42,875 nt of DNA, taken from Pseudodesulfovibrio sp. (lineage in GTDB: Bacteria; Desulfobacterota; Desulfovibrionia; Desulfovibrionales; Desulfovibrionaceae). The notes beneath the pieces are model-generated. The model saw only the letters and a list, made by a program, of their open reading frames with translations. It had not been told where the DNA came from and did not search any database. The stretch is from assembly GCF_028692895.1 (NCBI RefSeq), contig NZ_JAQUWN010000028.1:1-42875 (forward strand), given 5' to 3'. The stretch's first letter is position 1. Each line of letters starts with the position of its first letter. Position numbers and translations under genes: made by a program. This document shows, piece by piece, positions 16,958 to 26,548 of this stretch.

Positions 16958-18295
16958 TTATGATGTAACCGAATCGTCGTTTTTCATGTCCGGCGGCTGG
17001 CCAGTGGATTCCAGCACGGCGCGCCAATAGTTGGAGCTGGGGTCGATCCGCTTCTTGCCCCTGGTGACCAGCTCCATGGGGATGTGCACGTACCGTCCGT
17101 TCCAGCGCGAGATGACCATGCCCGTGCGCCCGGACATGCCCGCGTGCACGGCGTTGATGCCCAGAAAGGAGCAGTAGATGCGGTCGTTGGCGTTGGCCGG
17201 GACCGAGCGGATGATGTAGCTCGGGTCGATGTACTTGAGCGCGGGGTCGACGCCCTGGGCCCGGTAGTGGGCCAGGATCTCCTGCTTGAGCAGGGCTGCG
17301 ATGTCGCTGAGGCGCGTATTGCCCGAGGCGTCCTTGTTGCCGGTGGCCTCCAGCAGGCTCTGGCCCGCACCCTCGGCCACCACGATGACGGCGTTGCCGC
17401 GCCGCTTCATGCGGTGGTCCAGGGCGGCCAGGAACCCTTTCTCGCCCCCTATGTCGAAGTCCACCTCCGGGATGAGCACGAAGTTGACCTCCTGGCAGGA
17501 CAGGGCGGACTGGGCCGCGATGAACCCGGCGTCGCGCCCCATGACCTTGACCAGGCCGATGCCCCAGGGCGCGCCCGTGGCCTCCACGTGGGCCCCCTTG
17601 ATGGCCATGGCCGCGGTCTCCACCGAGGTGTCGAACCCGAAGGAGGGCGAGGCGAAATTGATGTCGTTGTCGATGGTCTTGGGCAGGCCGACGATGGCGA
17701 TGGACAGCTTGCGCCGGGCAACCTCGGCCACCACCTTGCTGGCCGCGCGCATGGTGCCGTCGCCGCCGATCATGAACAGGATGGAGACGTTCATCCGCTC
17801 CAGGGCGTCCACGATGACCTCCGGGTCCTGCGGCCCGCGCGAGGAGCCGAGCACCGTGCCGCCGAACTCGTGGATGCGGCTGACGAAGTCCGGGGTCAGC
17901 TCGATGACGTCGTACCCCAGTTCGGGCACGAACCCGGCCAGGCCGTAGCGGATGCCCAGGACCGAGGGGACCCGGTACTCGTGGTGGCAGGTCATGACGA
18001 TGGCCCGGATGACGTCGTTCAGCCCGGGGCAGAGCCCGCCGCAGGTGACTACGGCGCACTTGGTCTTGCTCGGGTCGAAGTAGATCTTCCGCCTCGGCCC
18101 GGCCGCCTCGAAGAAGATTCGGGCCGGCTCCTTCTTCCGCCCGCCCTTTTCCACCCGCTTGCGCGAGATGTGGACCAGCACGTCCTCGTCGTCCTCGACG
18201 AAACGCCCGAACCGGATGGGGTTGGTGATCTTGGCCTCGCCCACGGCCGAAATGGCCGCGTCCTTGGGGACCTCGATGGTTTCGTACGCTTTCAT
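16958..18295 (-). CDS. 6-phosphofructokinase family protein (PPi- or ATP-dependent)
   Basis: Phosphorylates fructose 6-phosphate in the cytoplasm. The 445-residue protein belongs to the long PFK branch. CGGLCPGLNDVIRAIV is the phosphate-donor loop near residue 88, MIGGDGTMRAA is the donor-selecting motif, PKTIDNDINFASPSFGFDT holds the catalytic Asp, and VKVMGRDAGFIA and IPEVDFDIGG complete the site. The Gly in GGDGT is typical of ATP enzymes, while the Lys in PKTIDND is typical of PPi enzymes, so the donor is ambiguous. ATG 18295 follows GAGGA by six bases. Single gene, divergent from the Hsp20 gene. Confidence 0.9.
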   Translation of the reverse strand: MKAYETIEVPKDAAISAVGEAKITNPIRFGRFVEDDEDVLVHISRKRVEKGGRKKEPARIFFEAAGPRRKIYFDPSKTKCAVVTCGGLCPGLNDVIRAIVMTCHHEYRVPSVLGIRYGLAGFVPELGYDVIELTPDFVSRIHEFGGTVLGSSRGPQDPEVIVDALERMNVSILFMIGGDGTMRAASKVVAEVARRKLSIAIVGLPKTIDNDINFASPSFGFDTSVETAAMAIKGAHVEATGAPWGIGLVKVMGRDAGFIAAQSALSCQEVNFVLIPEVDFDIGGEKGFLAALDHRMKRRGNAVIVVAEGAGQSLLEATGNKDASGNTRLSDIAALLKQEILAHYRAQGVDPALKYIDPSYIIRSVPANANDRIYCSFLGINAVHAGMSGRTGMVISRWNGRYVHIPMELVTRGKKRIDPSSNYWRAVLESTGQPPDMKNDDSVTS

Positions 18296-18404
18296 GGTCG
18301 TCCTCGCCGCTTGATCCTGTTGAGATATTGTCCGCATTGTTATATGGAATCGTAGCCTGGGGCAAATTATAAATGCGTTTTTTCACCGCGTTACGGAGAA
18401 AGCA

Positions 18405-18806
18405 ATGGGAAAGTACAACCGAGTCTCCTGGATGGACGCGGCCGATTTCGACGACACGGCGGGTCGTCTGAACCGTCCGGCCATCCTCTGGCAGCCCACG
18501 GCCGACGTCCTGGAATCCGAGGACGGCTTCATCCTTCTGGTGGAGCTGCCCGGCATGACCCTAGCCGACGTGACCGTGGAACTCAAAGGAAACCAGTTGA
18601 TTGTCTTCGGCCACAAGCCCGAGGAAAAACAGCGCGGACCGGTCCGCCACCACGTGGTGGAGCGGCCGTCCGGCCCCTTTGCCCGCGCCTTCACCCTGGG
18701 CTCCGGCGTGCGTGCCGAGGAGATCGCCGCCACCCTCAAGGACGGGCTGCTGACCATCACCCTGAAGAAGGCCGCGCCGCGCCGTCGCTCCATCCCGGTG
18801 GGCTGA
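18405..18806 (+). CDS. Hsp20/alpha-crystallin small heat shock protein
   Basis: A 133-residue ATP-independent holdase that binds unfolding proteins. The alpha-crystallin domain spans about 25-122: PTADVLESEDGFILLVELPG at the start, then DVTVELKGNQLIVFGHK, ERPSGPFARAFTLGSGV and LKDGLLTITLKKA, the conserved G-L-L-T-I near the end of the domain. The C-terminal I-P-V (RRSIPVG) is the oligomerisation I-x-I/V motif. GGAG precedes the ATG. It opens a rightward run with HtpX and HtrA, all protein-quality genes, though HtpX has its own promoter-like sequence. Confidence 0.92.
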   Translation: MGKYNRVSWMDAADFDDTAGRLNRPAILWQPTADVLESEDGFILLVELPGMTLADVTVELKGNQLIVFGHKPEEKQRGPVRHHVVERPSGPFARAFTLGSGVRAEEIAATLKDGLLTITLKKAAPRRRSIPVG

Positions 18807-18842
18807 TTCCGCCTCCTCCCTTGTGCGATAGCCATTTCCGCC

Positions 18843-18870
18843 TTGACGTCCCGAGCCGAATTCCTATCTA
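18843..18870 (+). promoter_or_regulatory. Candidate promoter for htpX-htrA
   Basis: TTGACG (18843-18848), a 16-base spacer and TATCTA (18865-18870) lie just upstream of the htpX ribosome binding site. The -35 is strong and the -10 moderate. Confidence 0.4.
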
Positions 18871-18891
18871 CTCGGTTCGGAGGACGACTTC

Positions 18892-19749
18892 ATGACAAGT
18901 CAGTTGAAAACCGTGTTTCTTCTCGGCCTGCTCACCGGGCTGCTTATGCTCCTGGGCGGCCTTTTCGGCGGCAGGGCCGGGCTCTTCCTCGCTTTCGGGC
19001 TGGCCATGGTCATGAACGTGGGCAGCTATTGGTATTCCGACAAGCTGGTCCTGCGCATGTATCGCGCCCGCGAGCTTTCGCCCGGCGACGCCCCGCACAT
19101 CCACCGCGTGGTGGAGGAAATGGCAGCCCGCGCGGGCATCCCCAAGCCGCGCATCGTGCTCATCCCCCAGGACGCGCCCAACGCCTTCGCCACCGGCCGC
19201 AACCCCGAGAACGCCGTGGTCGCGGTGACGCGCGGCATCGTCTCCATCCTCGACCCCGATGAACTTCGGGGCGTGCTGGGCCACGAACTCGGCCACATCG
19301 TCAACCGCGACATCCTGATCCAGACCGTGGCCGCGGTCCTGGCCGGGGCCATCGTCTTCATCGCCAACATGCTCCAGTGGTCGGCCATCTTCGGCATCGG
19401 CGGCTCGCGTGACGAGGAGGGAGGCGGCAACCCGCTGGCCGCCCTGGCCATGGCCTTCCTGGCCCCGGTGGCCGCCACCCTGATCCAGATGGCCATCTCC
19501 CGCTCGCGCGAGTTCCTGGCCGACGCCACGGGCGCGCGCCTGGCGGGCGACCCCCTGCCGCTGGCCGGGGCCCTCGGCAAGCTGGAGGCCGCCGCCGGGC
19601 GGGTTCCCATGCAGGGCAGCCCGGCCACCGAGAACCTGTTCATCGTCAGCCCGTTCCGTGGCCGTGGCCCGGTTTCGCTCTTCTCCACCCATCCGCCGGT
19701 GGAGGAGCGCATCGCCCGGCTGCGGGCCATGCCCCGAACCAACAGCTAA
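18892..19749 (+). CDS. htpX: HtpX-like M48 zinc metalloprotease
   Basis: Inner-membrane protease that degrades damaged membrane proteins. The 285-residue protein has two N-terminal hydrophobic segments (about 8-26 and 30-48). The zinc motif is LGHELGHIVNRD near residue 131, a further hydrophobic segment follows, and the third zinc ligand is the Glu in SRSREFLADATGARL. STHPPVEERIARL is the standard C-terminal block. GGAGG upstream supports the start. The htrA-type gene begins 7 bases after the stop, so both are probably one transcript. Confidence 0.92.
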   Translation: MTSQLKTVFLLGLLTGLLMLLGGLFGGRAGLFLAFGLAMVMNVGSYWYSDKLVLRMYRARELSPGDAPHIHRVVEEMAARAGIPKPRIVLIPQDAPNAFATGRNPENAVVAVTRGIVSILDPDELRGVLGHELGHIVNRDILIQTVAAVLAGAIVFIANMLQWSAIFGIGGSRDEEGGGNPLAALAMAFLAPVAATLIQMAISRSREFLADATGARLAGDPLPLAGALGKLEAAAGRVPMQGSPATENLFIVSPFRGRGPVSLFSTHPPVEERIARLRAMPRTNS

Positions 19750-19756
19750 GAGCCCC

Positions 19757-21100
19757 ATGCAACGCATTCTTCCGCACCTTCTCGTCCTGGCCCTGCTCCT
19801 TTCCCTTCCCCTCCCGGCGGCCGCCCGCGTCGCCAACCCGGACGACGACCGGCGCAGTCCGGTGGTCCGGGCCGTGGAGGCCGTCTCCCCCTCGGTGGTC
19901 AACATCACCGTGCTCAAGCAGGCCCAGGGAGGCGGCCGCGCGCCCTTCGGCGACACGTTCTTCGACCAGTTCTTCAAGGAGTTCTACGGCCAGCGCCAGT
20001 ACCAGGCCCAGAGCCTGGGATCGGGCGTCATCATCGACGGCGAAAAGGCCCTGGTCCTGACCAACTCCCACGTCATCTCCGGCTCCGCCACCATCGCCGT
20101 GCGCCTCAAGGACGGCCGGGAGTTCAAGGCCGACCTGGTGGGCTCGGACCCGGACTTCGACCTGGCCGTGCTGAGGCTGCGCGGCGTCAAGGAGAAGCTG
20201 CCCGAGATGGCCATGGGCGACTCGGACGACATCTACATCGGTGAGACGGCCATCGCCATCGGCAACCCCTTCGGCTACTCCAACACGGTCACCACCGGCG
20301 TCATCTCGGCCCTGAACCGGCCCATGAAAACCAACCAGGGCTCCTTCGGCTCCTTCATCCAGACCGACGCGGCCATCAACCCCGGCAACTCCGGCGGGCC
20401 GCTGCTCAACATCCACGGCGAGCTCATCGGCATCAATACCGCCATCCGGGCCCAGGCCGAGGGCATCGGCTTCGCCATCCCCATCAACAAGGCCAAGCAC
20501 GTCATCGACGAGTTGATCCACACCGGCCACGTCGCGCCCATCTGGCTCGGCCTTTTTGGCCAGGACATCGATCAGCCCACGGCCCACTATTTCCGGCTCA
20601 AGAACCTCAAGGGCATGCTCGTGGCCGAGGTCATGGCCGACACCCCGGCCCGGGCCGCCGGGCTGCGGCCCGGCGACGTCGTCCTCGGATTCAACGGCCA
20701 GGCCATCCAGGACAAGAACGACTACATGAGCCGCCTCTTCAACATCACCCGGGCCGAAAAGGCGACCCTGGCCGTGCTGCGCGACGGCAAGCGGTTCACC
20801 GTCTCCCTGGAGCCCAAGGTCCTGGACGCCGCCTCGGCCCAGGCCCTGGTCCTCTCGCGCTGGGGCTTCGGCCTGGGCGACAACGGCGGCCGGGGCGCCC
20901 TCGTGACCCGGATTACGCCCGGCAGCCCGGCCGACAAGCTCGGGCTGCGCAACGGCGACATCATCCACCAGATAGGCAACCGGGTCGTGGGCGGCAGCTC
21001 CGACCTCATCAACGCCTTTCTGCGCAACCGGATGCAGAACACGGTCATCATGCGCGTGCAGCGGGGCAACAACCTCTACTACGTTCGGCTGTCCCTCTAA
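19757..21100 (+). CDS. DegP/HtrA-type periplasmic serine protease with two PDZ domains
   Basis: Periplasmic protease and chaperone for misfolded envelope proteins. The 447-residue protein has a signal peptide (MQRILPHLLVLALLLSLPLP ... AAA), then a trypsin-like domain. The catalytic triad is His in TNSHVI (about 104), Asp in DFDLAVL (about 134) and Ser in NPGNSGGPLLN (about 212). Two PDZ domains follow (GMLVAEVMADTPARAAGLRP and GALVTRITPGSPADKLGLRN). I start at ATG 19757 because it places the signal peptide at the N-terminus; the Shine-Dalgarno there is weak, consistent with coupling to htpX. Confidence 0.93.
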   Translation: MQRILPHLLVLALLLSLPLPAAARVANPDDDRRSPVVRAVEAVSPSVVNITVLKQAQGGGRAPFGDTFFDQFFKEFYGQRQYQAQSLGSGVIIDGEKALVLTNSHVISGSATIAVRLKDGREFKADLVGSDPDFDLAVLRLRGVKEKLPEMAMGDSDDIYIGETAIAIGNPFGYSNTVTTGVISALNRPMKTNQGSFGSFIQTDAAINPGNSGGPLLNIHGELIGINTAIRAQAEGIGFAIPINKAKHVIDELIHTGHVAPIWLGLFGQDIDQPTAHYFRLKNLKGMLVAEVMADTPARAAGLRPGDVVLGFNGQAIQDKNDYMSRLFNITRAEKATLAVLRDGKRFTVSLEPKVLDAASAQALVLSRWGFGLGDNGGRGALVTRITPGSPADKLGLRNGDIIHQIGNRVVGGSSDLINAFLRNRMQNTVIMRVQRGNNLYYVRLSL

Positions 21101-21112
21101 CCAGGAAGAACA

Positions 21113-21751
21113 ATGGAAGACCAACGAAGATACTGGACCGAGCAAGGCGCGACCAAGACCTTCACCACCCCCCTGGCCCTCGACCTCTTCGCCAGGCATG
21201 TCCCCGCCTCGGCCCGCATCCTGGACTTCGGTTGCGGCTACGGCCGGACCCTGGCCGAACTGCGCGACGCAGGGTACGAAAACCTGACCGGCATCGACTT
21301 CTCCGAAACCCTTGTGGAGCGCGGCCGGGCCGAGAACCCGAGCCTGGAAATTCTGTCCTGGCCCGGCGGCAGGCTGCCCTTTGAGGACGGCAGCTTCGAC
21401 GCCGCCGTCATGCTGGCCGTGCTGACCTGCCTGCCCGAGACCCCGTCCCAGGCCGAGGTCCTGCTGGAGCTCAGGCGCGTGCTCAAGCCCGGCGGCCTGC
21501 TCTACGTCACCGACTTCCTGCTCAACCGCGACCGCTACAACCTGGACCGCTACAAGATCGGGCAGGAGAAGTACGGCATCTACGGCATCTTCGACGTTCC
21601 GGACGGCGGCGTGCTGCGCCACCACGACGTCAACCACATGCAGGCCCTGTTCTCGGACTTCGAGACCCTCGCCTTCGAGGAGCGGGTCTTCCAGACCATG
21701 CACGGCCACGAGTCCAATGCCTTTTTCGCCCTGCTGCGTATGCCCGAATAG
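21113..21751 (+). CDS. Class I SAM-dependent methyltransferase
   Basis: A 212-residue methyltransferase of unknown substrate. Motif I (SAM binding) is ILDFGCGYGRTLAELRDAGY near residues 33-52, the acidic residue after strand 2 is in TGIDFSETLVE, and motif III is LRRVLKPGGLLYVTDFLLN. The N-terminus (MEDQRRYWTEQGATKTFTTP) resembles small-molecule methyltransferases of the UbiE/ThiN-like groups. AGGAAG precedes the ATG and the htrA stop is 12 bases upstream, so it may be cotranscribed. Confidence 0.87.
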   Translation: MEDQRRYWTEQGATKTFTTPLALDLFARHVPASARILDFGCGYGRTLAELRDAGYENLTGIDFSETLVERGRAENPSLEILSWPGGRLPFEDGSFDAAVMLAVLTCLPETPSQAEVLLELRRVLKPGGLLYVTDFLLNRDRYNLDRYKIGQEKYGIYGIFDVPDGGVLRHHDVNHMQALFSDFETLAFEERVFQTMHGHESNAFFALLRMPE

Positions 21752-21787
21752 CGAACTGTTCAAAAACGGCGATCTGCGTCGTTGCTG

Positions 21788-21843
21788 CAAAAAGTTCAAA
21801 CCCTCGCGTACGGGGAGTACGCTTCGGGCTTGAACTTTTTTTG
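21788..21843 (+). terminator. Long hairpin: terminator and dispersed repeat, copy A
   Basis: A-rich arm, then GTTCAA, a C-rich step and GCGTAC, closing through GTACGC, GGGCTTGAAC and seven T (21836-21842). The A/T tails on both sides make it usable as a terminator on either strand. Its 26-nt core (21802-21827) is shared with the inverted repeat at 42410-42480. Confidence 0.75.
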
Positions 21844-21905
21844 CGCCTGGCATCTCACCATTTTGGGATAGTCCGCGGTATCCGTTGTAGGCGGCGAGGT
21901 GGTCG

Positions 21906-21947
21906 AAAGAAACAGGCCCCCGCGCATCGTGGGCGCTCGGGGGCCTG
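21906..21947 (-). terminator. Terminator after the ABC ATPase gene
   Basis: Perfect 10-bp stem CAGGCCCCCG (21913-21922) / CGGGGGCCTG (21938-21947). On the minus strand TTTCTTT follows. It lies 31 bases beyond the ATPase stop. Confidence 0.85.
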
Positions 21948-21977
21948 AGCGTTTGTTGCGGCCGGGGGCGGGGCGGG

Positions 21978-22643
<666 letters not shown>

Positions 22644-22652
22644 GGGCGCCTC

Positions 22653-23816
22653 CTAGAGCGAAACGAGGGCCCGCGAGGGCTCCACCGCCGAGGCCTTCCA
22701 GGCCGGGAAGAAGGCGGAGAGCACGGACACGGCCAGGATGAGCAGGCAGGTCATGGCCATGTGCGCGGGGTCGAAGGTGATGGCCGCGCCCTTGGCCATG
22801 TCCAGGACGCCCAGGATGCGGCCGCTGAGCAGGAATCCGGCCCCGTATCCAGCCACTCCGGCGAACAGGCCGATGAGCAGGGCCTCGTAGCAGAAGATGG
22901 AGAAGATGCCCGCGCGGGAGAATCCGAGGGAGCGGAGCAGGCCGATCTCGCGGATGCGCTCGTTGACCGAGGAGAGCATGGTCACGCCGACCATGCAGCA
23001 GGCGATGAACAGGATGACCAGGCTGACGGTCAGGACCAGCCGGCGGACGAAGTCCACGGAGAGCATCCGCTGCTTGACCACGGACTGTAGGGCCTTGACC
23101 TCCGTGCCGGGCAGCGCGGACCGGAGCTGGCCCACGATCTCCTCGATGGGGCAACCTGCGCACAGGGCGGCCACCTCCACGAAGCTGACGCGGTCCGGGG
23201 TTCCGGCCAGGGCCTGGCAGAACGCCATGCCCGAAAAGAGGACCGCGTCGTCGTCGCCCCCGGTGGGCGCGAGGACCCCGGTGACCACGGCCTCCCGGCC
23301 GTCCAGCGTTACCTTGGAACCGGGCGAGAGCCCGAGCCGCGCCGCGGCAGCGGCCCCGGCCACCAGCCCGTTTTCCGTGTCCGGGAAAGCGCCGTTTAAG
23401 GCCCAGTAGCCCTTGAGGACCTTCTCCCTGTCCCAGCGCACGCCCACGAGTCCCACGGGCGCGCCGTCCGCGTGGGCCACGGCCACCAGCTTGGGGGCCA
23501 CCACGCTGATCCGCTCGGACAGGCCGATGGAGCGCACGCGCGCCTCGGTGGCCGCTTCGGGCAGGGAGGTTTCGCCCAGGGACATCTCGCCCAGGGAGAA
23601 CCCGCCGTAGCCCAGGTGGAGCTTCTCGGCCCCCGGCATGACCAGGATATTCGCGCCGAAGGCGGTCAGCTTTTTCTCCAGCGAGTGGCCGACCACGGTG
23701 GAGACGTAGTCCAGGGCCACGATGGAGGTGACTCCCAGTCCGAAGACCAGCGCCAGCAGGGCGGATTTGAGCCACTTGCGGCGCAGGTTTCGCAGGGGGA
23801 TGGTCAGGAGGTTCAT
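22653..23816 (-). CDS. FtsX/MacB-type ABC permease
   Basis: A 387-residue inner-membrane permease. One N-terminal membrane segment follows MNLLTIPLRNLRRKWLKSAL; a periplasmic MacB_PCD-like domain spans about 40-260, and three C-terminal membrane segments (LVLTVSLVILFIACCMVGVT and two more) complete the FtsX fold, with SSVNERIREIGLLRSLGFSR as the ATPase-coupling helix. The periplasmic part contains a CAGC pair (AALCAGCPIEE), which could bind metal or be redox-active. The start overlaps the DUF2318 stop (ATGA). A single permease implies a homodimer, or a missing second subunit. Confidence 0.88.
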   Translation of the reverse strand: MNLLTIPLRNLRRKWLKSALLALVFGLGVTSIVALDYVSTVVGHSLEKKLTAFGANILVMPGAEKLHLGYGGFSLGEMSLGETSLPEAATEARVRSIGLSERISVVAPKLVAVAHADGAPVGLVGVRWDREKVLKGYWALNGAFPDTENGLVAGAAAAARLGLSPGSKVTLDGREAVVTGVLAPTGGDDDAVLFSGMAFCQALAGTPDRVSFVEVAALCAGCPIEEIVGQLRSALPGTEVKALQSVVKQRMLSVDFVRRLVLTVSLVILFIACCMVGVTMLSSVNERIREIGLLRSLGFSRAGIFSIFCYEALLIGLFAGVAGYGAGFLLSGRILGVLDMAKGAAITFDPAHMAMTCLLILAVSVLSAFFPAWKASAVEPSRALVSL

Positions 23817-24265
23817 CGGAAATATCCGGCCCCGGCCAGGATGTCCGCCTCGGAGATGACCACGTCGCCGTGTTCGACGGCGCGGTCGAGGGGCGCGGGA
23901 TTGCAGCCGCCCCGGACCTCGTTGATGCGCGCGGAGTGGAAGCGCTGGCCGCAGTTGTTGCAGACCATGAAGTCGCCCTCCTGGGAGTAGCCCTTGCCCT
24001 CTCGCCAGCACACGTCGCAGGCGTCGAAGGCCGCGCGGATCACCCCGTCGCTCGACTTGAGGACGAAGAACTTCACGTCCCGGCCGTCCTTTTTATAATG
24101 GTAATAGTGGGCCGCGCCGTCCGACACGTCGTCCGCCGGGATGACCACCCGGCCGTTTTCCGGTTCCACGGCCGCGTACTTGCCGAATCCGAGCCAGGCA
24201 TGGGCCGTGCCCGCCGCCAGCACCAGGGCCGCCATCAGCCCCAACATCCAGGGTGCGCCTTTCAT
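23813..24265 (-). CDS. DUF2318 (FtrD-like) cysteine-rich periplasmic protein
   Basis: A 150-residue exported protein. The signal peptide (MKGAPWMLGLMAALVLAAGT, cut near AHA) covers about 1-23. The body ends in the DUF2318 metal-site pattern: a cysteine pair in FDACDVCWREGKGYSQ, then MVCNNCGQRFHSARINEV and GGCNPAPL. Proteins of this family accompany FTR1/P19-type ferrous-iron transporters and are proposed to bind iron or Fe-S. GGAGG precedes the ATG, and the permease and ATPase follow with overlap, so the three form one operon. No FTR1 permease or P19 cupredoxin gene is in the window. Confidence 0.85.
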   Translation of the reverse strand: MKGAPWMLGLMAALVLAAGTAHAWLGFGKYAAVEPENGRVVIPADDVSDGAAHYYHYKKDGRDVKFFVLKSSDGVIRAAFDACDVCWREGKGYSQEGDFMVCNNCGQRFHSARINEVRGGCNPAPLDRAVEHGDVVISEADILAGAGYFR

Positions 24266-24585
24266 GCGGTTCCCTCCCTCGTTTGATTCCATACCGCATA
24301 AGTATAGAATACGTGCAAATGGACCGCGCATCCTGCACGGAATGTGCCATCTAGTAACGCTTATCATCCCGTTGGGTTGCCATTTCCGGCTTGTGCATCC
24401 GGCCACCGCATGTGCAGCAATCTGCGCATCCGCCCGCTACATCTTGCACAGCCTCCCATGCCAAGTGATCCATTCCCTCAGTGCATGAATCCCGCCCTTC
24501 CCCCGGCCGCCGGAGGCGACAAAAAAAGGGCCGGTCGGCATCAAGCCGACCGGGCCCTGTGGTATCGTCGTCGACGACGTCCGGC
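24266..24585. other. Intergenic region upstream of the DUF2318 operon
   Basis: 320 bases. Near the operon start, 24302-24312 is a perfect small inverted repeat GTAT-AGA-ATAC in an AT-rich patch, a possible operator or part of the promoter. No Fur-like box is obvious. The left-going terminator of the foldase gene is at its right end. The middle (24340-24510) has nothing I can assign. Confidence 0.5.
24521..24557 (-). terminator. Terminator after the SurA/PpiD-like gene
   Basis: Stem of GGGCCGGTCGGC (24528-24539) with GCCGACCGGGCCC (24545-24557, one bulged base) and a 5-base loop. On the minus strand seven T follow (24521-24527 are A). Confidence 0.88.
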
Positions 24586-26481
24586 CTAGTTGAGCAGGTC
24601 GGGACGGGTGATCTCGATCTTGGCGGACTTGCGCAACTTGGCCATGAAGGCGTTGAGCGCCTCGCCCTCGTAGTTCTGGTTGGCCTGGGCGATCCAGGCG
24701 TCCTTGTGCTGGTTCCAGGCTTCTTCCGGGGCGGGGATGATCGCGTTCCGGCGCACGACAAGGGTGCCCGCCGGGACGGCGAAGGGCTGGGGCAGCCAGC
24801 CGTTGTCCTTGGCCTGGAAGATGGCGGTGGCCAGGTTCGGGTTGGCGCCGAGGTCCGGGATGTCGCCCTTGCGGCTGAAGGGCTGGGAGGTCTTGATCTC
24901 CTTGGCGTAGAGGTCGGCCCCATCCTTGGCGGCGGTGATGGCGGCCAGGATCTCCTCGCCCTTCTTGGCGGCCATTTCGCGGGCCTTTTCCTGCTTGATG
25001 GCCTTGACGATGACGTCCTTGACCTTCTCGACCGGCAGCGGGGCGGAGGGGATGTCCTCCACCTTTTCCACGAGCATGTAGCCGCCGTCGATGGCCAGCG
25101 GGGTGCTGTGGGCCTCGCCCACGGGGAGCTTCATGACCACCTTGGCGGCCTCGGGGGTGAGCCCGAAGGCCTGGGGCAGCATGTTCTCCGGCACGGGCCG
25201 GGAGGTGACGGCCAGCAGGCCGAGCTCGTCGGCCACGGCTTCCAGCTTCATGCCCGAGACGAGGCGGTCCATGGCCTGGTCGAGCATGTCGGAGCTCTTC
25301 TCGGACGCCTTTTCCTCGGCGATGGTGCGGGAGATTTCGTCCTTGACCTCGTCGAGGGACTTGTCCTTGGCGTCCTTGCGATCCTCGACGTAAATGATGT
25401 GCCAGCCGAACTGGGTCTTGACCGGCTCGCTGACCCCGCCCTTGGGCGTGGCGAAGGCGGCTTCCTCGAACTCGGGGACCATGTCGCCCTTGCCGAACCA
25501 GCCGAGCTCGCCGCCGCGCGGGGCGCTGGGGCCTTCGGAATACTTCGCGGCCAGGGCGGCGAAGTCCGCGCCGGGCTTGACGGCCTGGGCGTATATCTCG
25601 TCTATCTTTTCCTTGGCCTTCCGTTTGGTCTCGTCGGAGTCGGCGTCCTTGGACAGGACCAGGATATGGCGGGCCTGGACCTGCTCCTTCTGGACCAGCT
25701 CGTCCTTGTGGGCGGCGTAGTAGTCCTCGATCTCCTTCTCGTCCACCTTCTGGAAGGCGGCCAGGTCCTTGGGGGTGAAGGAGAGGTAGCGGACCCGGAC
25801 CTGGGCCGGGACCATGAAGCGGGCCTCGTTCTTGGTGTAGAACTCCTCGACCTGGGCGTCGGTGACCGGAATCTGGTCAACGAACCGGGCGGGGCTGACC
25901 AGGATGTAGTCCATGGTCGCGCGCTCGCCGATCCAGTCATAGATCTGCCGGGCCTGGGCAGGGGTGACCTCGCCGGTGGTCCGGACCATGCCCATGATCT
26001 TGTCGGCGATCATTTCCTTCTTGAAATTGGCCTCGAACTGGGGCGGGGTCATGCGGATGGAGCGGAGCGCCATCTGGTAGATGGTGCGGTCGAACTCGCC
26101 CTGCTGGTTCCAAAAGATGGACTGGCGGGTGATGGCCGCGAACACTTCCTTGTCGCTGACCGAGACGCCCAGGCGGGCGGCCTCGTCCATGAGCAGGCGG
26201 GAGTTGATGAGCTCGCCGAGGATCATCTGCTTGAACTGCGGGTCCTGCAACTGGGCCGGGGTGATGTTGGGGTTGGACTTGCGCAGCCCCTCGGCGGCGC
26301 GCTGGAAGGCGTCCTCGAATTCCGCGCGGGTGATGATGCGGTCGTTGACCGTGGCCAGGGTCGGGTCCTGCCCGTTGTCCATGCGGCCCATGCCGAAGGT
26401 CAGGACAAAGGCGAGGATGATGATGGCGAAGAGAATCTTGATGATCCAGCCGGACGCGTTTTCACGCATGATCTCTAACAT
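24586..26481 (-). CDS. SurA/PpiD-type peptidyl-prolyl isomerase, membrane anchored
   Basis: A 631-residue periplasmic foldase held in the inner membrane. The N-terminus [20 protein letters not shown] starts one membrane segment (about 12-32), as in PpiD. A SurA_N chaperone domain runs to about 170 ([20 protein letters not shown]). The parvulin/PPIC domain is at about 265-365: [49 protein letters not shown] and [12 protein letters not shown]. The rest resembles the second PpiD chaperone half. GGAG precedes the ATG at 26481. A hairpin separates it from aconitase, so it probably has its own promoter or is read through. Confidence 0.9.
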   Translation of the reverse strand: MLEIMRENASGWIIKILFAIIILAFVLTFGMGRMDNGQDPTLATVNDRIITRAEFEDAFQRAAEGLRKSNPNITPAQLQDPQFKQMILGELINSRLLMDEAARLGVSVSDKEVFAAITRQSIFWNQQGEFDRTIYQMALRSIRMTPPQFEANFKKEMIADKIMGMVRTTGEVTPAQARQIYDWIGERATMDYILVSPARFVDQIPVTDAQVEEFYTKNEARFMVPAQVRVRYLSFTPKDLAAFQKVDEKEIEDYYAAHKDELVQKEQVQARHILVLSKDADSDETKRKAKEKIDEIYAQAVKPGADFAALAAKYSEGPSAPRGGELGWFGKGDMVPEFEEAAFATPKGGVSEPVKTQFGWHIIYVEDRKDAKDKSLDEVKDEISRTIAEEKASEKSSDMLDQAMDRLVSGMKLEAVADELGLLAVTSRPVPENMLPQAFGLTPEAAKVVMKLPVGEAHSTPLAIDGGYMLVEKVEDIPSAPLPVEKVKDVIVKAIKQEKAREMAAKKGEEILAAITAAKDGADLYAKEIKTSQPFSRKGDIPDLGANPNLATAIFQAKDNGWLPQPFAVPAGTLVVRRNAIIPAPEEAWNQHKDAWIAQANQNYEGEALNAFMAKLRKSAKIEITRPDLLN

Positions 26482-26493
26482 CGCTACTCCAGG

Positions 26494-26531
26494 AAAAAGC
26501 TTGTCCGGCCGCCCCGTCGCGGGGCGGCCGG
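26494..26531 (-). terminator. Terminator after aconitase
   Basis: Perfect 11-bp stem CCGGCCGCCCC (26505-26515) / GGGGCGGCCGG (26521-26531). On the minus strand ACAAGCTTTTT follows; on the plus strand five T follow directly, so it could act in both directions. It sits between the aconitase stop and the foldase start. Confidence 0.7.
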
Positions 26532-26548
26532 TTTTTCTCGAATGAGGG

